Assembly (NCBI GenBank): GCA_963082975.1 | Contig: OY720346.1 | Span: forward strand, 48,642,296-48,706,295 | Length of the DNA stretch: 64,000 nt | Direction: 5' to 3' | Source: Labia minor | Taxonomy: Eukaryota; Arthropoda; Insecta; Dermaptera; Spongiphoridae | Part shown: positions 12,047 to 23,479 of the stretch, piece after piece | How positions within the stretch are numbered: the first letter of the stretch is position 1 | Layout: every line of letters begins with the position of its first letter | The notes under the pieces: model-generated | Database searches by the model: none | Seen by the model: only the letters and a program-made list of their open reading frames with translations | What the model was told of the DNA's origin: nothing | Program-made: the position numbers and the translations under genes

Positions 12047-12252
12047 TTCATTAATTATGCTCTAATTAAACACTTGCAAGCTACGAATTATTATTGTATT
12101 ATTGTATTGTCATCCAGAATACATTACTCTGAAAAGTTTCAGAGCGATTGGATGACTGGAAGTGGTCGAAATTTCGATTGCAAGATTTGACCCGAACAGA
12201 TAAATAAACAAACAAACAAACAAGAAAGCAAGCTAAGAAAAACGTGGTAAAA
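12047..12252. repeat. 190-bp dispersed direct repeat, copy 1
   Basis: Starts ATTCATTAATTATGCTCTAA, includes AGTTTCAGAGCGATTGGATG, and ends AGCTAAGAAAAACGTGG. It has an expanded (AAAC)n tract. It is nearly identical to 13371-13559 in the same orientation, 1.3 kb downstream. The style (fit-all core, then a tetranucleotide tract) recalls the 3' tail of a retroelement or a HINE-type repeat, but no reverse transcriptase or clear termini are present. Confidence 0.75.
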
Positions 12253-13370
12253 TACACTCAGTTAGCAAGAGTGCTAATGATGACTTGGTGAGATGCAGAG
12301 AGCAAATGATAGCTGAAAGAAATTGAGGGTGGCGTTTAAGTCGAAAAAAGGTGTGTCGAAACAGGCAACCAATCAGAAGACCCGTTAAGTAAAAATAAGA
12401 AGAGGGGAGTTTGAACCTTTTTTCTACCTCCCTATTATATTTTTTCAATATTTTGATTTTATTAATTTTTTATCTCTCTTTGTAAAGACGAAATTATAAC
12501 TTTAAAATGATTTTAAATGTAATCAATCAAAAGTCAGAAATTATAATTTAAAAAAATCAAAATTCTTCATAAAAAAAAAATGGCTTTTTATTTTTTCTAA
12601 TACATTTACCGTGTATATAATATATAGAGATTCTTTATTTCATTAGATTGAATATTATTTATTAGTAATTCATTTAATAAATATCTAATCGTTATTTGAA
12701 ATTTATTTAATTATTATTTTAGAATTTATGATGCTTAATCCAAATTTAATTCGCAGCATGGAACATACGATCAGGACTGTCATTTAGTTGGAGGGGAGCG
12801 ACCTGAACATTTTTTCAAACTTCTTATTTAAACGGATTTTAATATTTTGATTATTATTATTAATTAATGTATTATATTTGCATCCCGTCTCGTTTTTGTA
12901 TTAGATATTGTATCAATATTTTTTATATTTAAAATATTTTAAAATTTTTTAATTAATTTCGAAAGAAAATTAAAAATATATTTATACAATTTTTGCTAGT
13001 ATAATAAAATAAGATCTAATGAAATATATTTATTTTTATCGTCAATTCACAATGTGTCATTTATTATATTATTAATTTGTGAAATGATTACAAATTTTAT
13101 GTAAAATCCATTCTCTATTCGTTTAGATCAAAAATAATATATTTAATATTTAATATATTGAATATATTTAATACATACTAGAATCAACTCTTGAATATTT
13201 TTTTAAACAAGCGGACTATGGACATCTGTATTATTTATTTTTAATGTTTTGACAAAGTCCCTTTTGTTGTTTTCTTCTTTTGTATTATGTATTGAGAAAG
13301 GTAAGTTTTGGAAAGGGCCTTTTGTTGTATTATTATTGTTTCTCCTTTTTAAGTTAACAAAATACAAATA
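12253..13370. other. Gene-free spacer between direct repeats
   Basis: AT-rich DNA with no recognisable coding sequence. GC-richer pieces at 12255-12420 and 12750-12810 are unassigned. Confidence 0.4.
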
Positions 13371-13559
13371 TTCATTAATTATGCTCTAATTAAACACTTG
13401 CAAGCTACGAATGTGTTATTTTATTGTATTGTCATCCAGAATACATAACTCTGAAAAGTTTCAGAGCGATTGGATGACTGGAAGTGGTCGAAATTTCGAT
13501 TGCAAGATTTGACGCGAACAGATAAACAAGAAAGCAAGCTAAGAAAAACGTGGTAAAAA
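13371..13559. repeat. 190-bp dispersed direct repeat, copy 2
   Basis: Same sequence as 12047-12252, lacking the AAAC expansion and with GACGCGAACAG for GACCCGAACAG. Together the two could be ends of one composite unit, but neither begins TG nor ends CA as an LTR should. Confidence 0.75.
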
Positions 13560-13689
13560 GAATAACCAGTGTAACAATGTACTAATAAATATTAAATTAT
13601 TCTAAAAATCTGATATTTTTAATTAATTATTAATATTATTTTATTTATTATTAATGATTCATGAAATACTAATAATAATTTTTGTTACT

Positions 13690-13950
13690 ATTTGCTTGAG
13701 GTAACCGGATAATTGAAAAGATCCCTTGACGAAAGGGGAATCATCTGTATGCAAATCCCCCAAATACCATCTCTTTCTCTCCCCCTCCCACACCATTTGA
13801 TAAGGACTAGTTAGAAGCTGAGATGATGAAAGCAATCTAAGATTATTAATTAGAAAGTCACCGCGCTCACTCGAATCACTCCCCGAATAATAACTGATTC
13901 GAAAATCATTCTAGTCGATTGTGAATTAATTGAAATTTCCCGATCAAGTA
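13690..13950. other. Candidate conserved non-coding block
   Basis: Normal-complexity sequence in an AT-rich setting: GATCCCTTGACGAAAGGGGA, ATCTGTATGCAAATCCCCC (an octamer-like ATGCAAAT) and CACTCGAATCACTCCCCGAA. It has no open frame and no other copy here. Its regulatory nature is inference only. Confidence 0.35.
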
Positions 13951-13959
13951 AGACCAACA

Positions 13960-15235
13960 AAAAAAAACCTATTTTAGTCCTTGTCATTACTTAAAACTAA
14001 TCTATTGGATGATATGAGAATATATTTTCAATCCTTTATCAAAAAATAAAACTTATTTTATTCATTTTTATTTTCAAATTAAATATTATCTATTAATTAA
14101 TAAATTATTACTATATGTGTGTGGTTTATTCTATTATAATATCAATATTTATTTTATATTTAAAAACAATATTAATTTATATGTAATTTAAATCTAATTT
14201 AATCCCAATAATTTTATTTTAAAAAAATAAAAAATATCACTAATAACTTTCTTTCATTTTTCATTAATAATATTTTTATATTATATTTATTTTATTCCTA
14301 GCTATACAGTATTAAATGATTATAAAACAACAAAAAAATACTTTGATAAAAAGATTCATCAATCAAGTCATATCGAAAGTTTTCTTAAATTAGAATGGAG
14401 TTTTTACAATTTAATTTAAGTAAGTGCTGATGATACCTTTGTTGGTGTAAAAGTATTCATGATTTTTCTAGGTGATAGTTCATGTATTTACTCTTGCATA
14501 ATTTTCTTTGATAAATTTTCAATAAAACTTTAATTTAACAAGCACCTTATTCACCAGATATGGTGAATTATATTTTTTTTATTTTCAATTTTCTTCAGAG
14601 ACAATGTTCCATTTAATACAAGTTATATTAAAGGAGATAGTTTGAATTCCTTTTTAGAAATTAAGATATATATATATATATATATGTTCAAAAAGGACGA
14701 TAGGCAAGTAAAATGGATGATGGGTGTAATAAAAAGAAAGAAAGAGAAAAAACACACTTTGTAGAACAATTTTAATTTTAAAACTTTTGTCTACCTTCAC
14801 TTATATGTATATATGTAGATAGATGTTTGTTTGTGTAGATGGATTGTAGTGTGTGTGTGTGTATGCTTCGCCAGAAAAAGGAGGAAATAAAAAGGGAATT
14901 AAACATTTTTATCAAACCAATTGGATAAAGTTAGTGATACGTTTTGTTTGCAAGCAAAAATACCTTTCGATTACTCAATGGAGAGATCAGGGGGATAGGG
15001 AGGGAAAACGTGAACAAACTCTCTCACACACACAGAGTGGATTGTTGTAAATGGAGTAGAGTAACGGGGGGTAATGTTGGGGATAGCCCAATTGGTAAAA
15101 ACGAATCAAATTTAACAAATAAATAATTACATAAAAAAAAATTGTTAAAACAAAGTTTACATTTCAAATGAATGGATTCCTATGGAAAAATAATTGGAGT
15201 TTTTTTTTCAAGAATAAAATTTTAAATCAAGCAAA
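13960..15235. other. AT-rich gene-free stretch
   Basis: (TA)n at about 14667-14685, GT-rich DNA at 14850-14865 and a G-rich patch at 14985-15090. The short open frames at 14853 and 14944 overlap in different frames and show no family likeness. Confidence 0.45.
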
Positions 15236-15243
15236 TATCGATA

Positions 15244-15245
<2 letters not shown>

Positions 15246-15282
<37 letters not shown>

Positions 15283-15332
15283 GAGAGAGAGAGAGGTATA
15301 TACTATATATATATATATATATATATATGCGT
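15246..15332. repeat. Compound (AC)n-(GA)n-(TA)n microsatellite
   Basis: About 36 bp of AC dinucleotides, then GAGAGAGAGAG, then about 24 bp of TA dinucleotides, all adjacent. It generates the spurious His-Thr open frame at 15168. Confidence 0.95.
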
Positions 15333-15399
15333 GTGTGTAGGCAAACAAACAAGTATAGAAATTGTCTGGAATACAATTATTCAATTAAATGTTGATATT

Positions 15400-16595
15400 G
15401 ACGAAGTGGAAATGCCTCTCTCTCTCTGTATGAGTGAAGTGTATATTAATGTGTGTGTATGTTGGTGAATGAGTGAGTGTATGGTAACATTTCGTAACAT
15501 TCAATCATTTCAAATAGCAATCGATCTGAACAAGGTTTCTTTACAAATGAATATTTCATTTTTATTTTTTATCATCAACCCTCTCCACTTCACCATCATC
15601 CCCTTCAACCTCTCTCTCGCTCTCTCTAATCATCCAACAACAAAAACACAAACACCTTATCCTTTTCACCCTATCACATCATAACCAACCAATTGTTTGT
15701 TTATTTTTCATTAAACAATTTCCATTAATAGGATCTTTAAAAAGATAAGAATTGTCTTTCCATTTAACTTTTTTATTGAATTTATTAAGCAATCATCAAT
15801 TATTTTTTAATACAATATTGTCAATAAGAACAATAACTATTAACAAATTATAATTGTCTATCTCCCACGGTTAATATTTACTGACAATATTTTATTAGAA
15901 GATCTTGGATCTTTACATTTTTTTTAGTTTCATGGGATTCCTTCTCTATTTCTGTAGCGATTCCTCATTCGAGAGTTCCTAATCCAATCACAAGCTAGCC
16001 ACCTCCATCTAATTTCAACTCTCACCAAATTCTTCATATAAACCTACCACCTGTTTAGCCTCTCCTTTTATTAATTGTTTTATAAATAATATATACAGTT
16101 GTTGATAATATGCTCTATTTTTATTCTTATTTTGAATATCGAGCCCACAAGCCTAATATAATTTAGTAATAATGCATTTATTTGTAAATTATTTACGTCT
16201 ACCTGGGGATTGATAAAACTTTCTTAACCCAAACAGTTAGTATTTGATTTTGAAAGGTTATTTACACAGGTATCAGGAACTCAAACACAAAACATTACCA
16301 ATATATATGCTCTCTATTATTAATTTCTATGTATTGTATGATAATAGTAATAATTTAAATATTAGATAAAGATAATTTTTGTCTATGATAAATTTATCGA
16401 CTATGAATTTAAATTATAATTATTATTGTTATATATTAATATTTTATTATTAATGTTATTATTATTATTATTATTTGTGATAAAGGTAAGATAATATCTA
16501 CTTGAAATGATGTCTTCTATTCTCTTAACTAGCTTTTCTCATGGATCTGTCTCTTTGGCAGATGTTTTGTCCCCTGAATTCAAATGAAATTTTCA
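15400..16595. other. Gene-free stretch
   Basis: CT-rich tracts at 15415-15430 and 15608-15630, then AT-rich DNA with (ATT)n near 16455-16475. GC-richer unique text lies at 15950-16060. No gene is supportable. Confidence 0.4.
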
Positions 16596-16599
16596 ATTA

Positions 16600-16905
16600 A
16601 TTAAGTTGATTTTAAAGTTTGTCAAGTAGCCGAGGACCCCACCCTAAGGAAATGGCAAGACCCAACTTCGAATTGATTTCTCTTTCTCAAACCCCCTTCT
16701 CCCTTCTTACAACCGCCTTCAACACTCCACACACCCGCCTTTCCTTACCCTCTTTCCATCTCCGATTTGTAAATGGCCTTTCGTTGTTGGGCCATAACGT
16801 CTTGGCTGGAGTGGGTGGAGAGTTGAAGGGGAGTGTGGGGTGGAAGGAGAGTCGGCCTAAGGGTAAGAAGGAGTGGGTGGTGGCTAATAAAACTACCCCA
16901 CCAAC
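16600..16905. other. Candidate conserved non-coding block
   Basis: A 300-bp GC-richer island with AGCCGAGGACCCCACCCTAA, TTTGTAAATGGCCTTTCGTTG and GGGCCATAACGTCTTGGCTG, flanked by C-rich and G-rich tracts. A 105-codon frame crosses it, but its residues are biased (Ser/Pro/Leu, then Gly/Lys) and it lacks a recognisable domain, so I prefer non-coding. Confidence 0.35.
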
Positions 16906-17099
16906 GCTAAATAATAATGTCTATAAATGGATTTAACTTGTAATTGGGAGGACAGAGAAAAAGGGGTGGAATCATTAGCAAATGGGTGAAAAGAGGATGG
17001 GGATGAAGGTCCAATGGGTGAAATAAAGGATGGGATCATGAAATTCACCCACTCACACATATGCACATATACATTCAAGGGGACACATATAAAATAGGC

Positions 17100-18330
17100 A
17101 ATTGGGAATTTATTGAACAAAATTACAACTGAAATATAGAGACAATTTACATATCAATTCAATTATATATATATATATATATATATAAAAAATTCACATT
17201 CAATCTAATGTATATGCTCACTTACTCTTACAGGTGTTTGTGGGAAATGAGACGAGACTAGAATCAAAAGCAATACGAATGTGGCTTAATATTCAGTCAA
17301 AAATTAATTCATTTAAAATACTAGTAATTTAAAAAAAGCCATTTTTCAAAAGTTTCATTCACAAGACAAGTTATCTAATTTAATTTAATAAAAAACACAC
17401 ACAAATAAATATTCCTAGTTTTAAACTTCATAAATATTTCTTTAATATTTAATTAATTCAAATAAAACATCAAATTAAACGACAATTTAATTAATACATT
17501 CAATAATTTATATATTTTTTTGAAATTATCTTTAAATTGATTAATTACAATAAATTGAACTTATAAATATTACTATTATATAAAAATAATATTAATAATT
17601 ATAATAAATATAATTTATATCAAAATAATAATTTCAATATTTCCAGTTGAACGTAAAAATTGTCTTTCATTAAGAAGAAAAATTATCTTTGATTTTTGAA
17701 TATTAATTAAATAAATTCAAATAAATTTAAATTGTTAGGCCTTTTCTATGTAATATATATGATGAGAAAGTGAAGTCTTTTTTTATTTTTATAATTTATT
17801 TTTATTTTTATATTTTTTAAATAAATTAATCCTAAGTGTCATTTACATATGGCCTAGAAATTAATGGAAACCACCCCTCCATCCCTTATATTTCCATTCT
17901 TTATATTATCTTCGTTGATTATCTAGACTATTAATTAAAAAGAAATATATAGAGAAGAACTAAAAAAATGTATTTTTATTTATTTAATATAATTTCACTA
18001 AAACATGAAATGTTTTTATAAATATAATAAAAAATACATTTGATTTTTTTTTCGAGTGTCGATCAATATCAGTCAGCAAGTGACCCTTTTTAATTAATGT
18101 TATTATTATTATTCCTATTGACCAAATGATAAAAACAAATAAAATAAGATTATTCTAGTGGGTGGTAAGTATTTTAATCAAAAGATTGTTATCAATTATT
18201 TATATCAAATTTCTCATCCACTCATAAATAAAACAATTATATTATTGAATGCACGCTCATTGGGTAAAACGTAATCAACTATTTTATAGTTTATAATGAA
18301 ATGTTATTGTAATATAAAAATTTTTAAAAT
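17100..18330. other. AT-rich gene-free stretch
   Basis: (AT)n at 17164-17190 and long runs of A/T-only DNA from 17330 to 17860. No coding or RNA gene seen. Confidence 0.5.
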
Positions 18331-18334
18331 AATA

Positions 18335-18620
18335 ATAATAATAATGATCTTCTTAAGGTGCCTTCTCCATTTCGGAGTTTGGCTATTATCATTGCTAGGA
18401 TAGCCTTAGGTACCTAGCCATGATAATTTTTCTTGGGAATGTTAATGCGGTGGTTTCACGATGCCTTCCGCATGTATAGAACCAGGAACTGACAGTTCCT
18501 GGAGCCGGAGGCAGCTGATGTTAAATTTAATTTTATTAGAAAAATTTGTTCTTAGTTGGAATCGAACGCCGACTTCTTGTGTAGAAAATTGCTATTCTAC
18601 ACCCTCGGCTAGCTGCCTCC
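18335..18620 (-). mobile_element. tRNA-derived SINE with hairpins and ATT tail
   Basis: Read on the minus strand from 18620. A tRNA-like head begins GGAGGCAGCTAGCCGAGG (A-box-like TAGCCGAGGGTG), with a B-box-like GCGTTCGATTCC near 18560. The complement of the first ten bases recurs at 18507-18516, as an acceptor stem would. The body carries a perfect 9-bp hairpin, CCAGGAACT-GAC-AGTTCCTGG (18482-18502). A later conserved-looking segment is CCGAAATGGAGAAGGCACC, and the element ends in an (ATT)n tail at about 18335-18350. This is the head-body-tail order of a Pol III SINE. No target duplication was identified. The central segment resembles sequences I recall from other arthropod SINEs, which is memory only. 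Confidence 0.7.
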
Positions 18621-19133
18621 TTAATAATAATGATAATAATAATAAATTAATAAATAATTTCTAATAATAATATAAAATATTATGCGGAAATATTAGCTAG
18701 AAATTTATTCATTTTAAATGATTAAAACAACAACAATACATATTCGATTTGTAAATATCTCCACTTAGTAGAAAAGAAAAAAATATAATTTTTTATTAAT
18801 TATTATTTAGAAAAATAAATGAATTCAATTAAAGACGATTGCAATTCTGAAACTAATAAATTTGAATTTCAATTTATATTTAATGTAAAACTATTATTGA
18901 AATAAAAATAATTTTTTTTTATGATTTTAAAATTGTCTAAAGGAAAGGTTTATTGATTGATTTGATGTCAAATACTGCTTAGGCAGTTAATTTATTCTAT
19001 TAAATTTTAATTATATAACCACTACTAATAAAGATTATGAGAAAATGATCAAAAATTTAGATGTGAAATCTTCTAAAAAATTAAAACAAATTATTTTTGA
19101 TAATTCCTTCTCAAGATAAATGAAGAAGGCAAA

Positions 19134-19805
19134 TATTCAAGTAAACGCATTTTCGTGGATTTGGATAATACTTTACCAGTGGGTTCCTTTTGCAATTTCA
19201 AATAAACTTTTCTATATAATTTTTTCGGGCCTCTTCTAGTTTACGAGATAAAAATTATTAATAATTGCATATAAATCCATTGATATTCTATTTAGCTAGC
19301 ATGTTTTATCCGTTTGACTACGAGAGGGCGCACTAAATTTAAATAATCTAAATAAATAATTTTCCTATATCCAAACCGAACTTATAAAAACCAAAAATTA
19401 GTGAATAAGTGAATAATTTGTGAATTAGTCAATAAAACATTACTTAATGGCATAATGGCACATCACTAATCTGTCAAACTTAAAAAATCTTATAACGGAA
19501 TTTTGTAAATTAAACCACATATTGATATTTGTTATTGTAAATTTATTCAAAAATACAAACATACACAACGTTTCGATTACTACTTCTGCAATCGTTATCA
19601 AGCGACTGCACGTTCGGGTGTCCAGTGACAAGTGATGATATGTTTGTATTTTTTGAATAAATTTACAATAACAAATATCAATATGTGGTTTAATTTACAA
19701 ATTAAATCCGTTATAAATTAAAAAATCTTTATTTTAATAATTTTTGCAAAAGGAACCCACTGGTAAAGTATTATCCAAATCCACGAAAATGCGTTTACTT
19801 GAATA
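19134..19805. mobile_element. Double foldback element
   Basis: Two nested pairs of inverted repeats. The outer arms 19134-19195 and 19744-19805 are 62 bp each and identical, containing AAGTAAACGCATTTTCGTGG. The inner arms 19490-19563 and 19639-19716 are near-identical, containing AACCACATATTGATATTTG. The 75-bp centre, read on the minus strand, has AATCGAAACGTTG behind an imperfect GATT/AATC stem, which recalls the region around hammerhead motifs in Penelope-like elements. The segment between outer and inner left arms has no right-hand partner, so the structure is asymmetric. The open frame at 19440-19631 is a by-product. Confidence 0.75.
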
Positions 19806-19859
19806 ATTACTATTAAGAATTTTCACTTCATAGAAAGGTTCAGCAGTGATAAGCAAATT

Positions 19860-21170
19860 TGTTCTGAAAGAACTGTTAATTTTAGGATGTGTGTGTGTGT
19901 GTGTTACTGTGCATGTCTCTCCGCTCTCGCTTTAAAAATCAAATATTTCCTAGATGTACCTAATAATGGCGATATTCTTTACGTGTCTTGATTTTTATAT
20001 TATAATGAAAAACAAAAGAAGTGTCACAGATCGGAAGTGTAAGGTGTATGTAAAAATAATAACAATTATAAAATTTTTTTTAATAAATATAATGTTTTTA
20101 CCATTTTTAATTTATCTATTTTGTTTGAATTATATATTAGTCATATATATTAATAGGAATTAAATTTAGTTATTATTTTTTGATCCAATTAATAGATTAT
20201 CACAAGATTACTAATTAAATCTGAATGACATTTCAGTAAATAAATAGATTATGAATCAAGGACAAGTTGAGTGTATATATTTATTTATATATTATTTTTT
20301 ATGTTTAATTTAAATTGATTATAGACATGTGTATCTAACTTATTAAAACGTATTTCCGTTTTTTTTTGTCTCACTCTCTCCTCTTAAAAGCTAATAGAAA
20401 TACGATCCCATTAGTGTAGCTCACACATTTATATTAAGGAAATGTTCTCCATTATATAAATTGATCTGACGATTTTCTTACTCAGCCCTCTTATATTTCC
20501 CCTTCTGTTTTAAATCTAATTTTTTTAAAATATATTATATAAAAATCAATTTTTCATAGAAAAATATGTAGAATATTAATATTTATAGGTTATAAATCAT
20601 AAGTGCCTCTCCTCCTCCCATTATAAAAGGGAATTTTAAGATGTACATATTAGCTTCTCAATTCTAAAACAATCTTATAAAAGAAAACATTTGTATATAA
20701 ATATTTATAAAAATTAATCAATTTATTTATTTTCTTTATTATGTGGTAAAGTGTAAAATAATGTGATAGTCTTGCACTACACATTATTCTTAAAGTTCTG
20801 CTAAATTTCAAGTTAACAAGAAAAAAAAAAAGAAAAAAAAATCTCTTCCTTATTAAGAAAACACGTTGATTGGATATACAACCCATTTTTTTTAACAAGA
20901 GGATGGAATTTCACCGCTACAGATTCATTAGAAGAATAGGAAAAAAATCATTAAAATAAATGACATAAATTGAAACAAAAATAAATTAAAAATTAATTTA
21001 ATTTCAAATTGTTATAATCAATGACACTGACTATTATCATTATTATAAATATAACATTACTATTATTCACCCTCCCTCCCACCACCACCACCACAATCAC
21101 TCACATTCCGCTAGGTAAGGTCAAATTAAACATTATCGACGTGCAAGTGTCAAGGTTCTTATTTTTTATG
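19860..21170. other. AT-rich gene-free stretch
   Basis: (GT)n at about 19889-19903, an A-rich run at 20820-20840 and a CCACCACCACCAC tract at 21078-21093. The 69- and 82-residue frames here are hydrophobic low-complexity chance frames. Confidence 0.45.
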
Positions 21171-21206
21171 TTTTAAATTTACCTACATATTATTATCTTA
21201 TATTAC

Positions 21207-21386
21207 AACTGTGGCCAAACCGTGGCTCTTTTTGAGTTTATTGTGTCTCAATTAAAAAATTTAAAGTCATGACACAAAAAAAAAAAAAAAAATAAAATAA
21301 AGGTAAAATTTTTCCGATTTGGCTCTTAAACATTTTCGATTTTTCAATATGGCTCTAAGTATCACCATGTGTAGCCACCATGTTAT
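21207..21386. mobile_element. hAT-like MITE, degenerate
   Basis: The interior has GGCTCTTAAACATTTTCGAT and CAATATGGCTCTAAGTAT, shared with the hAT-type MITE at 53105-53352 and, more loosely, with the one at 46398-46588. The flanks both read TTATATTACA (ending about 21208 and in the 21384-21394 area), compatible with a target duplication. The terminal repeats are poorly preserved. Confidence 0.5.
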
Positions 21387-22060
21387 ATTACACTATCATT
21401 TAACTCACTACGAATTTTCTAATTACTATTATTGCACATATTAAAAATCAGGTTTTTTTTTGTTTGTCATGTCATATTATTTTATTTACATATATTCACT
21501 TAAAAATAAAATTAGGAATAACAGATTAATGAATCAATATGTAGAAAAAATTAAAAGGATCATTATGACGGATTTTTATTTTCTAAATCTTTTCCTCAAT
21601 TATTGGTGTGAATTGTAGAGATATTATTTTGTGTTTTGTAGAAAGTATATTGATAAAACAGTGTTGTTTGTTGAGTAAACTATTTGTTAGTGGATTATTT
21701 TTATCATGTTTTTAAGTGTGGGTCAACCAGATATTGCCACAGGTTATTATTATTATTATTATTATTATTAAATGAAAGTGAATAATTATACCAAATATTT
21801 GTAGTAAAAACTAATGATGTAATTTTGTATATAATTTAGACATCCCTTATTATTGTTACAGTATATGATACTGATTCTCAAAATGGATCCTATCGACTCC
21901 AGGTGGGTGATGCAACGATCCAGGGGGAGGTGATGGCCACAGGTGTATTTGGGGAAAATTGTATTATTTTTCCATTCTGAGTTCAATAATTTCAAACAAA
22001 AATGATTCTAATCTTCACCTTTTCTTTACAAAATTTGATAGAAACATGAATATATAATTA

Positions 22061-22539
22061 CGAGGGCTTCTCTTAAATGAAATAGCATCACTGCTCCTGT
22101 CAGTAGGCAACTATCAGCTGACCCCTGTCGAAATTTGAATCAGCTGGGTCTTTTAGTTTTTGTTTGAAATCCATAATAGCAGATTAGGGAAGAAAATGGA
22201 AAAAAGTGAATTTCGTATGCTCATTAAGCATTATATTTTTCGGAAAAAAACATCACTGAAACCGATTATTTGCGTTGTTTCGTAACCTTGGATGAAACGT
22301 GGATCCACCACAACACATCAGAAACCAAATAGCAGTCAAAACAGTGGGTTTCTCGGAGTGAATCGGCATCAAAAGTGTCATCGTCAAATCTTATTTTTTG
22401 GAGGAATATAAAAATTGGAGAAATGTTGGATGAAGTGTACAGAGAGAGCTCAAAGGAGACGAGTTGAAAAATAAAATAATTTTTTATCCAAAATCATGTG
22501 TTTCATTCAAAAAGTCACGGACTTATTAACCAGTCCTCG
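22061..22539 (+). mobile_element. Deleted mariner with transposase N-half, copy 1
   Basis: Bounded by CGAGGGCTTCTC at the left and CAGTCCTCG at the right with a TA on each side. The right end matches the terminal repeat of the related copy at 62108-62594. Plus-strand coding remnants include LRRFVTLDETWIHHNTSETK near 22275-22330, the block holding the first catalytic aspartate of DD34D mariners, then KQWVSRSESASK. A shared leader, CAGGCAACTATCAGCT-like, lies at about 22105. The second and third aspartate blocks are gone, with the sequence running straight to the 3' end. At 479 bp against about 1.3 kb for a full element it is an inactive internal-deletion derivative. Confidence 0.85.
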
Positions 22540-22544
22540 TATAT

Positions 22545-23060
22545 CTTTCTGTTTAAATACTACGTATTCAACTTTATTAAAAAAAGAATCATTTCCAATG
22601 TGGCGCTGAGTAATATTTTTTCTTAAATAGGCCGAGGTAGAACAAATAAGTTTGGTAACCACTGGTTACTATGCTACCATAGTTATATTTTCTTTAGAAT
22701 TAAGTAACTCTTAATAAAGTTTTAATTTTTTTTTTTTTGTATTATACTTTTTAATGAATCTATAATTTTTACGTTAAGAACATTTTTCAGAATACCAACA
22801 GATTAATATTAATAGAATTAATTTATAGATAAATTAAAATAAAAAATTAATTGAAAAAATTAAAAAAAAAACAACTAATGCAAATTAAAAAATAAATATT
22901 CTTTATAACATGATATATAATAGCATTTAAAGCTTAACATAATTAAATTTCTTATAAAAACTTTTAATTTTAATTATTAATCATTATTATTATTATTATT
23001 ATTGAATGTATATTTTATATATAATTATTATAAAATTTTTAATAAATGAATGTAATGTGA
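22545..23060. other. AT-rich gene-free stretch
   Basis: Holds an interesting GTAACCACTGGTTAC near-palindrome at about 22655-22670 and (ATT)n at 22984-23003. Otherwise nothing recognised. Confidence 0.4.
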
Positions 23061-23189
23061 TGATTTGGTCTTTTGTGATGTGTACTTATGTATAATAATT
23101 ATCGAAAGTGCTGTATGCTTATTCATGTTGTTAAATGTCCTTTACTTCTTTTACCCCCTTCCCTCTTCATCGCCTCTTCCTCATCTGTT

Positions 23190-23470
23190 TCGGTGGTTGG
23201 TTGGTCGCTCTTTTCCCGCCATCATTAGCGGACGCCTAAAAAGGATTTGGCTGCAGAATGCAAGAGAGGATGAGGATTCATTAGTTCTGATTTATTCCAA
23301 GGTTTGGCCCGGGAAGATATATGTGTCTCCCCTTACCCCTCTCCCATTTTCCTCCATCACAGTGTGTATGTGTGTGTGTGAAAGATTTCAAAAATAGGCT
23401 AATTAAGGCCGGCTCTCGGTCCCTATTAGAGTAAATGTGAGTGACACGCATGTGTCTACAAATCCTCTTT
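23190..23470. other. Candidate conserved non-coding block
   Basis: Two GC-richer unique segments, GCCATCATTAGCGGACGCC with GGATTTGGCTGCAGAATGC (23217-23265) and AATTAAGGCCGGCTCTCGG (23400-23425), separated by a C-rich tract and a GT tract. A 110-codon frame runs through the first but is hydrophobic and compositionally odd. Regulatory function is inferred only. Confidence 0.35.
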
Positions 23471-23479
23471 ATTAAAAAC

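Noticed and set aside
12047..13559. LTR retrotransposon bounded by the 190-bp direct repeats
   Set aside because: No TG...CA termini, no primer-binding site or polypurine tract, no gag/pol remnant in the 1.1 kb between them.
15168..15395. 75-residue frame with His-Thr repeats
   Set aside because: Produced entirely by (CA)n, (GA)n and (TA)n microsatellites.
16619..16936. 105-residue open frame as a possible gene
   Set aside because: Composition follows C-rich and G-rich tracts, there is no domain likeness, and the reading frame uses a non-ATG first codon. The segment is better viewed as a non-coding island.
18548..18620. Functional tRNA gene on the minus strand
   Set aside because: The acceptor-stem partner is displaced by an AT-rich insertion and the unit continues into a SINE body with an ATT tail.
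23065..23397. 110-residue open frame
   Set aside because: Hydrophobic low-complexity start, then Pro/Ser from a pyrimidine tract; no domain, no splice context.
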